64,000 nucleotides of DNA from Neelides folsomi (Eukaryota; Arthropoda; Collembola; Neelipleona; Neelidae): the NCBI GenBank assembly GCA_034687125.1, contig JAQGBZ010000230.1, positions 35,396 through 99,395 on the forward strand, written 5' to 3'. Made by a program: the position numbers and the translations under genes. Below the pieces are notes generated by a model. The model had not been told where the DNA came from and did no database searches. It saw only the letters and a list, made by a program, of their open reading frames with translations. How positions within the stretch are numbered: the first letter of the stretch is position 1; the number at the start of each line of letters is the position of its first letter. Below, in pieces: positions 9,814-21,500 of this stretch.

Positions 9814-12800
9814 ATGGGGATGATTAATTTTAGTAATTTTGGTGTGGTTGATTATTTGGTCATCGGTGGAACTCTTTTGTTTTCACTTTCAATCGGCATT
9901 TATTACGCGTTGAAGACCAAACAAACAAATGCGGATCTTTTGGTCGGCGGGAGGAAAATGGGAACTTTTCCCATTTCGGCCTCCATGATGGTTTCCTATT
10001 TCTCAGCTATTACCATTTTAGGTAAGTGAAAAAAGAATTTTAATTGCACAACACCGTTACTTAATTGCATGTCTAATTAATCTATTTTGTTATCTAATTA
10101 ATTATAGTTAGCTGGAAATTGGTAAATTCACAATGAAAAAACAGATGATGTTAAATTAGATTAATTAATTAAATTAATTTTACATTATAAAGGCTACCCA
10201 GCGGAAATTTACTCCCAAGGAACTCAAATCTACATGCAAATTCTAATAATGGGAATTGTCATTTCAATGTCAGCTTTTATATTCGTTCCGGTATTTTTCA
10301 AAATGAAACTCACAAGTGTTTATGAAGTAATTTCAATTAGTAAAATTACAATAATTTATTTTCTATAAAATAATTTGGAAATTGCTTGAATTTGGATTAC
10401 AATTTGCTTTAAGATAGAAAGAAGAAATGTTTTAATTTTGAACTTACCGCGTTAAATGATGATTTTTGTTTAATTTGGCAGTATTTAGAATTTCGCTTTG
10501 AAAGCTCGGAGGTTCGAAAACTTGCCGGTATCATTTTCTGCATTCAACAGTTGATTCTCACAGGGCTGGTTTTGTACGCTCCGTCGATCGCTTTGAAAAT
10601 CTTTTTTGGATTTCCCATTTGGAGTTCAATTCTTGGAATTGGGATTTGCGGAACAATCTATACATCAATTGTAATTAGAAATATAATTAATATTTAGTTA
10701 CATTAAACAATTTACTTGAATTGAGAAAAGATTCATTTTTGATTCATTCAATGCTAATTGTAATTTTGTAATTTGTTTTTAACTAACAATTAGGGAGGAT
10801 TGAAAGCTGTGGTTTGGACGGACGTTTTTCAATTTTTTATGATCATAATCGGAATGTTGGCAATTTTAATCAAAGGGTTCATGAAGGCTGGAGGAATTAA
10901 ACAAGCTTTTCAAACTTCATACGAATTTAATCGTTTGGAACTTTTTGAGTAAATGTCCATAATTTAATTATTTTATAAATATTCCTCTAATTGTAAATTA
11001 AAGTTAAAAGTCAAGTTGAACTGTATAAATATACATTGTATATTATACATTTTAAAATTATATTTTATTAATTATTTATTTAATCAAATAGTTTTACTTT
11101 TGATCCATTCACCAAACACAATTTCTTCAATTTCCTCATTGGCACGGGTTTTCATTCCCTCGTCCAATCCGGAACTCATCAAATGCAAGTCCAAAGATAT
11201 TCGAGTCTGCCAAATTCGAAAGAAGCCATTAAGTAAATTAAAAATAAATTAATAATTTCAATATTAACTTAATATAAATAGTTTTGTCGAAAATCTACTC
11301 CTCATAAATATACAGGTAATAATATTCTTACCTTTACTTTAGAGCCATTTTATTCAGCGTCCCTCTGAAGTTAATTGTAATGACGATTTCTCTTCTAACG
11401 GGAATCGCCATTTTCTCAATTTACGCCAATTGCGATCCGCGGCTTTTGGGCGGAATTAAAAAGACAGATGAAATCGTGGCTTATTTCGTTGTTACTGAAT
11501 TAATTGGAATTCCTGGAATGGTCGGTTTGTTCACTTCGTGTATCTTCAGTGCTGTTTTAAGGTAATTAACCAAATTAACTAAATAAATTAATTAAACTAA
11601 TTAAAGTTAAACCTTGGCCATTTTCAGTTCATTTTCCTCCTCTGTGAATTCAATGGTGGCAGTCACTTGGGAAGATTTCTTCTCAAAATGTAAATGCTTC
11701 CGTCAATCAAACGAAACCTGCAAAGCAAACGTTTCCCGTTTAATTGGTAAAATAGTCTTCCTTATTTTTTATCAAACCAGTTTTAAATTTTGAACTATAC
11801 TCTATTCCATTTGAGAAGATTATTGAGAATTGAATCATGTTACTTGACAAGTCATTAGAAATTATTTCCTGTAGAAATTATTTGCAGGTGACATGACATT
11901 CGATTGCCCGGTCAAGTAACATGATTCAATTCTCAATAATCTTCTCAAATGGAATAGAGTATAATTAATAACTAAACTAAATTAATAGAGATATTTAAAT
12001 AGATAATTATAATGGCTTTAAACATTTTATTTACCTTAGGAGTTTTCTACGGAATAATTGGAATTGTCTTGGCTTTTTCTTGTGAGTTCATGGGATCGGT
12101 TTACACCGCTGGGTGGAAAGCCGTTGGGCCGACGAGCGGAGCTTTGGCTGGAACTTTTATTATGGCGCTCTTCATGCCCTGTGTCAATAAACATGTAAAT
12201 TCGTCAAATTTAATGTTACATTGAAAATTAACGTTAAATTAATATAAAAAATCAATATTAAATTATTAAATTAATGTTAACAATCGATTACAACTAATTT
12301 AAAATTTACTCACAGGGTGCGTTTTTCGGCATGGTTGGCGGAATGTGCGGAATGTTGTTCATCATGATCCAATCGTTCTTTTTTAATGTCCATCAAAATC
12401 CCTTGCCCACGACGATCGACAATTGTCCGAACGGGACAATTTTTCCTTTCAATAATACAATTTTCTACAAGGAAGAAGTTAAATAGTATTTACAAAACAT
12501 TTTAAATATTAATTAATTTATAATGATGTATGATAAATTGATAAATATATGGATATGGGATATGTCATTATTGATTAATAATGCAATTTATTAACTAAAT
12601 AGAATTATTACAATTACAATTAAATTAATTTAATTGTAATTTTATGATAGTGATTGGCCCGATAAGATTTATACTCTTTCGTATACAATGTATCCACCTG
12701 TTGGTGCCTTCATTACCATCACTGTAGGACTCATCGTTAGTTTAATTACTTCAGGTAATTATAATTATAATTATAAGGTATTAAAACATAAATTGTTAAG

Positions 12801-13105
12801 AAGGAAAAAACTGTCATATATTAAATATTATAAATAAATTAATAATAAATTAAAATATTAAAGGGTGTACTAAAAACGTTCGCCGGGATGAATATCTCCA
12901 TCCTTGGATTAGAAAACGATTGTCGAGAAAATTCACAGCTCAATTGAGAAGTTCAAAATACGCCGATCGGATTTCATCCCTTCATAATTTAGCACCTGAG
13001 AATAAACCGACTTCACCAGGTGTGGCAAAAGTTCGACCGATGAGTGGAAACTATCCAAACTATCGTTATGAAAATGTTAAAGTTTACAATAAAGATTCTC
13101 TTTAA
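9814..13105 (+). CDS. SLC5-family sodium-coupled monocarboxylate/vitamin transporter
   Basis: Eleven exons with consistent phases: 9814–10021, 10193–10326, 10482–10670, 10794–10948, 11092–11232, 11343–11561, 11628–11746, 12040–12194, 12316–12485, 12651–12754 and 12864–13105, giving 611 residues, the usual size of SMCT/SMVT proteins (SLC5A8, A12, A6). Family hallmarks seen are the first helix with SIGIYYALKTKQTNADLLVG, GGRKMGTFP, SASMMVSYFSAITILGYPAE, the segment IGGLKAVVWTDVFQ, HQMQVQRYSS, and SSFSSSVNSMVAVTWEDF in the sodium-site helix. It is a 13-helix LeuT-fold plasma-membrane protein that uses the sodium gradient to import small carboxylates, biotin/pantothenate or similar solutes; the substrate cannot be fixed from sequence. 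The exon 9 donor (ATA|GTATTT) is weaker than the others. The intron at 11747–12039 holds a MITE. An AATAAA lies about 100 bp after the stop. Confidence 0.95.
11796..11963. mobile_element. MITE with perfect 53-bp inverted arms, copy 1
   Basis: The first 53 bases (TATACTCTATTCCATTTGAG…GTTACTTGAC) are repeated as an exact reverse complement at the right end, around a 62-bp centre. TA at both ends suggests a Tc1/mariner-type target site. It fills most of intron 7 of the SLC5 gene (293 bp in all). A second, slightly longer copy is at 15344–15526 in the opposite orientation. Confidence 0.93.
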
Positions 13106-13502
13106 TTACTAAACTAATTACGATTATAATTTTATAAAAAAGAATTCAATTTTGTAACACTTGTAATAATTTTGTTATTAATAGTATATATTTAATACAA
13201 ATTTTTATTATGAATAAACTTTGGAAATAATTAAAAATTGAAAACTTACAAAATTAATGGACTAAAATTCCTCGTTTAAAAATTTCCAAATCTAATCGAA
13301 AATATTAAAACATTTATGACTTGCACGCAACTTTATGAAAATGATAAATACAGTTAATGACATTTAAATATTTAATTCGGGTAATCAAACTATGGTCATA
13401 ATAATTAATTATAATAAACACTTTGTAGAAACAATTGATAAAATACAGTATTTAATAAAGATAGATGAGACCATGAGTTGATTAATTAGAGTGAGTTGTA
13501 AA
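13106..13502. other. Spacer between convergent genes
   Basis: 3' ends of the SLC5 gene (+) and the Thr/Pro-repeat gene (−) face each other here. An AATAAA at about 13211 could be the transporter's polyadenylation signal. Nothing else was recognised. Confidence 0.5.
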
Positions 13503-13925
13503 TTAAGACTCATCGCTCCTCGGATTCACGATCGAATTGTCCAAGACCAAGTCCATAAGTTCAATTCCTCCATCTTTGCCAATGTGATATTTAAACATGT
13601 CCTCGACAGGGATGAGACGAATGGCTGGTCGCCTCATTCCGGGCAAATCGAGGATTCGAATGTCGAATGGAAATCTTTCTATACCATCTCGATATTTATA
13701 GGGCGAAAGCGTAGATTTGGCCTTTGTTATCGGTCCTTGTTTTTCGAGCCGTTTGAGAGACGTCTTCGAGGTCGTCGGCGTATTTGGAATCGTCGGTGTC
13801 TTCTGAGTCGTCGGCGTATTCGGAATCGTCGGTGTCTTCCGAGTCGTCGGCGTATTCGGAGTCGTCGGCGTATTCGGAGTCGTCGGCGTCTCCTCTCTCT
13901 CCTTGCTGCCTTTTCCGATGTCCAT
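13503..13925 (-). CDS. Protein with TPTTPN-type repeats, unknown function
   Basis: One minus-strand coding exon encodes 140 residues: MDIGKGSKEREE, then about seven six-residue repeats of the kind TPTTPN / TPTTRK / TPTIPN (residues about 13–56), then a non-repetitive region rich in charged and aliphatic residues ending VNPRSDES. There is no signal peptide or membrane segment. An acceptor (ATATTTAG) lies four bases before the ATG, and a matching donor (CAG|GTAAAC) ends a probable non-coding first exon at 14114, so the gene is likely spliced in its 5' UTR. The repeat is also a DNA minisatellite of about 18 bp, and the opposite strand is open across it (an Arg-rich frame), which I take as a shadow. 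The function is unknown. Such Thr/Pro stretches are often O-glycosylated or disordered linkers. Confidence 0.65.
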   Translation of the reverse strand: MDIGKGSKEREETPTTPNTPTTPNTPTTRKTPTIPNTPTTQKTPTIPNTPTTSKTSLKRLEKQGPITKAKSTLSPYKYRDGIERFPFDIRILDLPGMRRPAIRLIPVEDMFKYHIGKDGGIELMDLVLDNSIVNPRSDES

Positions 13926-14113
13926 TATTCTAAATATGATAAAAAGTTATTTGTACAACTCTAATAACAATATTTAACAAAGCCATTTGTTAATCAGGAT
14001 TTTATAATGGCTTCCTTACATTTACAATATTGTTCTCATGCAGCGAATTTATCAAATTAATCAAATTAAACTCTTTGGATTTTTATATTACAAGTAGATT
14101 CAATGATGTTTAC

Positions 14114-14190
14114 CTGATCAAGCAGAAGAGACGAGAAGAAAATTTGAAAAAATGGATCTTAAATTAGCGTTAAAAGTTTTAACTTAAAAC
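14114..14190 (-). other. Probable non-coding first exon of the Thr/Pro-repeat gene
   Basis: On the minus strand the sequence TCTTCTGCTTGATCAG is followed by GTAAAC at 14113, a good donor for the acceptor at 13930–13931. No ATG was seen in this stretch. The upstream boundary is a guess. Confidence 0.4.
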
Positions 14191-15343
14191 ACAAGAGTTT
14201 AATTTTTAATGAGGATTTGCGGTCTTCTCCAACCGGCGTCTTTCTGACAACAAAAGCAGAGTCAATACGTTTTCATTCACAAATGCGCACATGATGAGTG
14301 AAAGAAGGAAACGTAAATAAATATAGTATAGTGAATGTTTAGTATCCAATTGCTCCTCTCAGTCCCTAATCTAAATGTATGTACGAACATATTAAATTTA
14401 AAATGAGAATTATGAGAATAGATTCGATTAGGCTTAAATACATGTAGTAAATCAACATTCGTGGAAAATCCCCTTTAATTACAATAGATGATATTATTAA
14501 CATTAACTAGCTTAAGAGTTCGACACTTAAATTATTTTATTATGCAGACAAAATCCTATTCAACACCAATACTATTAAAAGACACCAAACGTTCTTGTTT
14601 ATATTTCTTATGACCTCTTGGCTCACGTTTTGTTGCAGCAGGAATAATAAAAGTTTGACTTTATGATGATTAACATAATTAAGGCTCATTTTAGTTTTAA
14701 TTTAATAGTAAATAAAGAAAACAAAGATGGAAATGATGGAATAAGATATTTACAAAAGTGATTTCAATTTTCCTTGTTTCATTTCCACGTCCATAATATG
14801 AGAAAAAGAAAATAAAAGGACATTGAAAATTCCCAGCAAATCAATTGTTCCCAATTTCCTCCCAATTGTCTCCCCCAGAGGAAGCTTGAAAAACTTAAAG
14901 GACCTCCTTTACTTCACCATTTACCACTTCATCCATCGACGACTGAATTGACTGAACAGTTTGACTTTTTAGTACAAGTTCAACGTGAAATCTACAATGG
15001 GGAGAAGAAAACGAGAAAATTGTTTTTTGGCTCCCATCATGGGTTCCAAAAACTCAAACAAAATGAAGTGACAATTTTGACAAATGGATCTAATCAAAAA
15101 CCTCCTTCATATTACAGAGATTTCGTAGGTACCTAAGTACATTATATATCCAATATACTGTTAACTGCATACATAATGCTAACTACACTTTTTGACATCA
15201 TTTTGTGTATTTTGGAATATTTGGAATATTTTGTCATTTGACATTTTACATTAAACTAAAATCATTAAAAGCCCTTTGGGTGAATTTTCCAATATTAATT
15301 AATTAACTCCCATTGCCGATTGAGCTGCCATGTTTTAATTTAC
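14191..15343. other. Intergenic, no gene recognised
   Basis: A 62-codon plus-strand frame at 14948–15136 ends close to a possible donor (TTTC|GTAGGT) but has no domain that I recognise and no partner exon could be found, so it is not called as a gene. Confidence 0.4.
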
Positions 15344-15526
15344 TATACTCTATTCCATTTGAGAAGATTATTGAGAAATGAATCATGTTACTTGACCGGG
15401 CAATCGAATGTCATGTCACCCGCAAATAATTTCTACAGGAAATAATATCGGTTTATTTGAATTTCTAATGACTTGTCAAGTAACATGATTCAATTCTCAA
15501 TAATCTTCTCAAATGGAATAGATATA
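15344..15526. mobile_element. MITE copy 2, inverted relative to copy 1
   Basis: Same element as at 11796–11963, in reverse orientation. The arms match with a few differences (GAGAAATGAATC for GAGAATTGAATC, and a shortened right tip GGAATAGATATA). The centre has about 14 extra bases absent from copy 1. Two copies 3.4 kb apart show that the family has been mobile in this genome. Confidence 0.9.
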
Positions 15527-18500
15527 ATGAATTTCTTTCATCCTTCACATCAAAGAATAATTCATTTCAGTTTTGTTAAATTCTTTAGTTCTAGCTGTTT
15601 TCCAAACTTATCAGAATTCCTTATATTATCGTTAACTTGATAGGTATGCCAAACATTTAATTAAAAGTTTTAACAAGTCTAATATTAAAATGAAAATCAT
15701 AACATAATCAATTATTTAATCTTTATGGGAAGTATTTAATAGAACTAGTTTCCAAAAGTTTAATTATTTCTTAATTAAACCCTCTGACATGAAAATTAAT
15801 TTATTTCTGTCCCAATTTTATCATTAATTTAAATTGCTAAAATTCGAAAATATTTAATTAAACTATAAAAACACTTACCTGTATTTTAATAAAATAAAAC
15901 AAAAATAATATTTTATAGGATCATTAGTATAATTCACATATTAAATGAATTTGGGAATATTTTGGAACAAAGTTGGAAATTCTAAATTAGCAAAACATGC
16001 CAAATAACCATTGCCATTTAACTTTAACTAAACCAATTAGTTAACCAATTTGAATTTTCAACTGAAAATTGTCAATTTGAAATAATAAATTGAAGAGTCG
16101 GGCCATTAAACTCCACTTTGCCATTTATGTTGGATGTTTGAGCTGTGTAAAAATAAAGGAGGAAGGAAGTGAGTTGATAAGAGAGCCATACGGCCATAAG
16201 TTGTTCATTTAAGAAGATTTAAGGAAAGCATAAGGAAGGAGTATTTTAATGGTAGAAGATGAAATGGTCAATGAATCAATTCCTTTTATCTCCCCATCTT
16301 TCTTTTATGACATATGGGGATCATTATCTTTGACTATAAACGAGGGCTATAGAAGACATTAAACTCTCCAAACCCCCCTTACTTAAAGGTAATCGGGAGA
16401 GGAAGAAGAAAAGTCTCCAAGAGGTCTTTTGGAAAGAATGGAGGTAAATAAATCCAAAGGCTCCTTTTACCCGTCAACACCTTCAATTCTCTTAACGACT
16501 CACTCAAATTACATTAAATATATAGGGTCAACATAAACAATACTATGGAAAACTTCTATGTATAGTAAGAATCTTCTTACGACCTCAATTAACTCTCCAA
16601 TGTAATCTTATATAAACTCCAATTCAGGTCTGCTTGTCCATTTGCCTGCCTCACTACCTTTTATAAACCCATATAACAGTTTTAAACACATATCTTTACT
16701 TGCATATGCGTATACCATCCCAATACGCATTGAAAAGGGTCAAGGAAGAGCAGTATGGTATTTACACAGCCAGAAATATCGAATGTGTCGTTGTATACGG
16801 GTATAAATGCAGCATAAATAACCAAATTATGATGAATGCTAGTTTCAGTACCATTTAGGTAGTTAAACTATTTGAGTATATAAGACGTTTCATTATAAAA
16901 TCATGACTGGTTAATTCGCTCGTTCTCTCTTGTACGAATAAAACAATATGAGATTAATACTCTAGCAATGTGCAGTGTATCCCCGGAATCACAGCATCTT
17001 ACTGAATTACACCACAGCTGAATGTTGGAAGTGAACATTCTACTTGCCCTTATATACTATCTCACACCGATTAATATCGTTATGACCTGTTCCACAAAAA
17101 AACCGATCCTAACCAACAAGCTGAGCCAGTGTACTACAGGTATATTGATAGCTGCTAAGATAAATAATATACTATTTACAGTTATTCTTCATAGCATAGG
17201 AAAAAATCGTCAAAATTTTGCAAAAAATTGTTATAAAAATAATAAATAATAATTTTTAAATGTCAAATGCTGTTCTAAAATTTATTTATATTTATATATA
17301 TTTATTCTGCTTTATAAAAATATTTAAATTAAAAAAACTGATTCGAAAGTCATAAATATAATAAGAATCCTAGAAATATTTTTATTTATTATAAACTTAT
17401 CAATTAAGAACAGGAAATATTTCCAACATAATAAAATAATGATGAGAGATTTTAAATATAGATAGGAGGAAGGGAATCAACACGTGAAATTGTGTGACAA
17501 TATGTATGGTAAAGAGGGGAGCCCAAATGAAATTCTGTTTATGGAAATCGGCTTGGGAATTGAAATTGGATTTGAGGAGATAAAGAAAAGGAGCTTTTAA
17601 TATTCCTTCATGAAATATGGAAGAGCGATTATGATAAGTAGAACCAAATTCCCTATCCACTCACAAACAAATTTTTATAGAGATTTGACGCCGTCAGAGG
17701 CCTCAAATAAACAAAATTCACATTTTTCCATCATATCATTCTAATTCCAGGAATATTTATTTTCAATATTATTTGAATTATTTCTAAATAAAATATTCAG
17801 TTAGATTCGATTTTATTTTAAAAATTTTAAAAATGATTAAATAAATAAAAATTATTTAAATAAATAAAAATACAAATATAAATATAAATTATTAATAATA
17901 TTATAAAAATACGAATATAAATATAAATTATTAATAATATTATAAAAATACGAATATAAATATAAATTATTAATAATATTATAAAAACTTTCACAAAAAA
18001 TTTATATCTAATCAGTCAAATTTTAATTTCGGAAAATATTTAATTGAATTATTAAATATAAGATTTAGCACTTAATAGCAAAAATAAGCAAAAATAATAA
18101 ATGTCGGGTAAATAAACCTGATCAAATGAAATATGTGTGTAAATAAACAATATTTAATAAATGGAGCTTCGAGCTTATTGATTCTTTCATATTAAGAATC
18201 AGCGAGTTTAAGAGAATAAATCTGTCAAGTGAGAGAAATTCATTTATCATTTTCTTCCCTTGACAAGAGATATAGTGAAATATAGTCAGACTATTCCTTA
18301 TGAACCTTTTGTTCATTTAATATAACTATTAAAAGGGTTCGAGTTCCAGTTGTTTCAACTCGGAGGATCTTCCGTAGAAGGTGAATTAAATATTGACATT
18401 TCTGTTCAAACGAACACGTTTAGATGCCCAGGGGATGTGTGCACTCAAAATACAATATAAATATACTTACGAATTCACTATTCCACTTTCACCCAAACCT

Positions 18501-21500
18501 TCTTTTATAAATAAATTGTAAATTCATCATTATGAATATTTTCTTTTCATTTCGAAACAATATTTATAAAATATCTTCAATGGGCATTTAAATCATAGTC
18601 ATTATTTATTTAAAATTCATCCGGTTTTATTTTGGCGAATTTAGATTTTAATTATTTCCAATTAAGAAGCTTTTTACAATATAACAATAAATTCATTTAA
18701 AAAATCTAAATTTTATTTCGATTATATAAAATTTGGTTATATAATTATATAAAAATAATTAATATTTTAGAATTTTAAAATTTATAAAAATTACAATTAT
18801 AGTTAACTATTGTTTTAATTATTGTTTAAATGCATTTTTCTATTGCATAATTTTCCTCTAAATCAAAAAAACCCGATTAATTAAAAGATAAAATACAAAC
18901 ATCCCTTAAGGAATCTTTCAATTTATTTTTCTTCATTTCATTTGTTTTTCATTATTCCCCTAACCCAATTTTCAAGATCTTAAGAAGAAATCACATGAAA
19001 AAATCTGGAGAAAAAGTCAGAAAAACTCTTTTCCTTATTCTGCTCTACTTCTTTTTCCTCGAATAGATATATCTCTCTGACACTAACCTTTCTTAATAAA
19101 AACCACATGGTTTATTTATTTTACCAGAAAAGCAAAGTTACTAAATTCCGAATGTCCGAATCTCAAAATCTTTCATTAAAATTACAATGCTTTTATAAGA
19201 ATATTATATTTACTTTTCAAAGAATAATATTGATACTATAATACCAAATACCATCAAATTATATTAATAATAATATATAATATAAAATGGCAAAAGAATC
19301 AAGAACGAGAAATTCAATAAACCCTGCCAAAAAGCCTACAAAGAACTAAAAGTCAATTGGGTAAATAAATGCATTTGTGCATCAATTCTCAATAAACTCA
19401 AAGAATCCACCCAAGGGGAAATTGACTGACTTGGAGGCAATTGAATACAAGAGACAATAAAACACAAAAAACAATAAAACCCATTGTTTACTTTTAGTAA
19501 AAAATGTTGCAAATAATATATTTATTATAAATACAGCTATACATTATATATATTGAGATTGATAATATAATACGAATAATATATTGGTAATATTGTTTGT
19601 AATATACAAATAATGTTGTTATTAATATATATCAAGTATTTATTACATTTGTACTTTGGTGCATTGAGTGGAAATGAAAAAAAGGTTAAAAGAACGGGGG
19701 AATTGTTGGAGCATGAAAGAGGAAACTTTTTTGATAACCTCATGGAAGTGACGGGAGTTTGTTTTGTGAAATAAAGTCAACATAGACCGAGATGAGCGAG
19801 ATTTCCCAATTAATTACTCAGCCCATTCAGGATCGGAAAGTGGACCAGCGGAAATGAAGTTTTTCTCTTCGGAGTGACAGAAGACCCAAAACACTTTTTC
19901 TCTCTCCGCTCATTAACATTAATTTGAATGGGGAAATGGACAAAGACAGCGAAAATCAATTTCCCATGTGCGAAAACTTAACTTTTCTCATCCTAAGAAT
20001 TCAAATTCCTCTTTCAAACTCAGTTCAACAACTTACTTAACAAAGTTAGACTTAACTTGATATAATAACTAATATGTAGATAAGGTATACAGTAGGTATG
20101 TAAGTGTATATTGTATAATATTATATAAGGTATATAAGGCATATAAAGTAGAGATATACATATTAATGTATATTAATACTAGTTGGGTAACCATTTTATT
20201 ATATTCCATATTATTATAAATTAATGAAAAAGTATATGTAAATATAAGGAGAAAGTGATTTTGATAACCTTAAAAAAACGTAATCAACTTGACGTTTCTC
20301 ATCATCTCTTTTACAATTCCAACACTGAAAAGTTTCCTAACAAACTTTTTTAAAAATTTCCATAAAATATCTTTTGTTCTCCACAGACACTTTTCAAGAC
20401 TTTTGACTTTCAAGAATCTGTCGAGATCTCGAGATATCAAAATGTCCATTACAATTCCTTCCAATTTCGTGGAAAATGCCCACAGAATACTTAACAAAAT
20501 TCTCTTAAATTTTCCTCAATTTTGGATAAATCCCAAATTCTAACTATAAGAGTAAATACCATATATAATGAAAATAATGATATAAATGCATATCAGTATA
20601 AGGAGTAAAAACAACTTATAATGTATAGGTACTTAACCGTATTTAAGTAATAGAGATTCAAAGTATGAGAGGTAAGTGAATAGTCTGGTAAAATACTGCG
20701 ACATGATTAAGTTTCTTAAATATAAAGAGAATAGTTAATGGGAGAATACACAGATTGTTAAATATTTACAAAGTTTGGAAAGTCCTTTAAGAGTTTAAGA
20801 GGAAAGTTTGAAAGTTGAATGGGAACTGTCCATTTGTTCATTTCTCCACTTCCAACACTTTTCAAGATTAATTTCATTACAGAATGAAAGATCACCATTA
20901 AAGTAATTTATTATTTACATTTTATGACTCTATTTGATTCTTGTGGAATAAATAAATAATTTCCTTTATACTACATAAATACTGATAAATGTTATATTAT
21001 AAATATTCATTTGTTTTATTTGATTGGTTTTGTGACATTTGCATTTGTGTAATATTGTAAATGGATAAAAATTTCATGATTGGAAATTCAATTGTCCATT
21101 ATTTCCAATTCGTACTTAAATGAAATTTGTTCATTTAAAAAGTCAAAGTGGACAAAAGTCGTAAAGTGGTGAGATTTTTCCCCCTTGAGCTACATTTTCA
21201 AAGGACAGGAATTGAACGGAAAGATCTCAATAATCATTCAGGACCGACGGAGCAATTTCATCACAAAATTCCTCTTTTAAGATGGACAAAATCCCCAAGA
21301 CTTAATATTCACATTCCCAATTCAAACATTCCCTCCATTTATACAGTTGGACAAATTTAACCGTTTATAGCTGAACATATATTTAAATATAAAGTATACG
21401 TTACATGGTCATTATTATACCTCTTTCCATTTTGTAGATACAAATACTGATATTATATCTACTGAACTTATTTAATATGGATGTTATACCAATGTTCTAA

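Noticed and set aside
11989-12039. Upstream acceptors and an ATG at 12012 for SLC5 exon 8
   Set aside because: AG at 11987–11988 gives an in-frame stop and the others break the phase. The acceptor TTTACCTTAG at 12039 keeps the frame and joins family-typical sequence.
13491-13964. 157-codon plus-strand Arg-rich frame
   Set aside because: It mirrors the Thr/Pro repeat gene on the other strand. The arginine runs are a by-product of the repeat.
14948-15136. 62-codon plus-strand frame near a possible donor
   Set aside because: No partner exon in a matching phase and no recognisable domain.
16900-17250. Possible solo LTR (moderate GC, short open frame)
   Set aside because: No second copy, no paired TG/CA ends and no target-site duplication could be seen.
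18330-18380. tRNA-like B box (GGGTTCGAGTTCC)
   Set aside because: No A box or acceptor stem pairing could be found at the expected distance; the surroundings are AT-rich.
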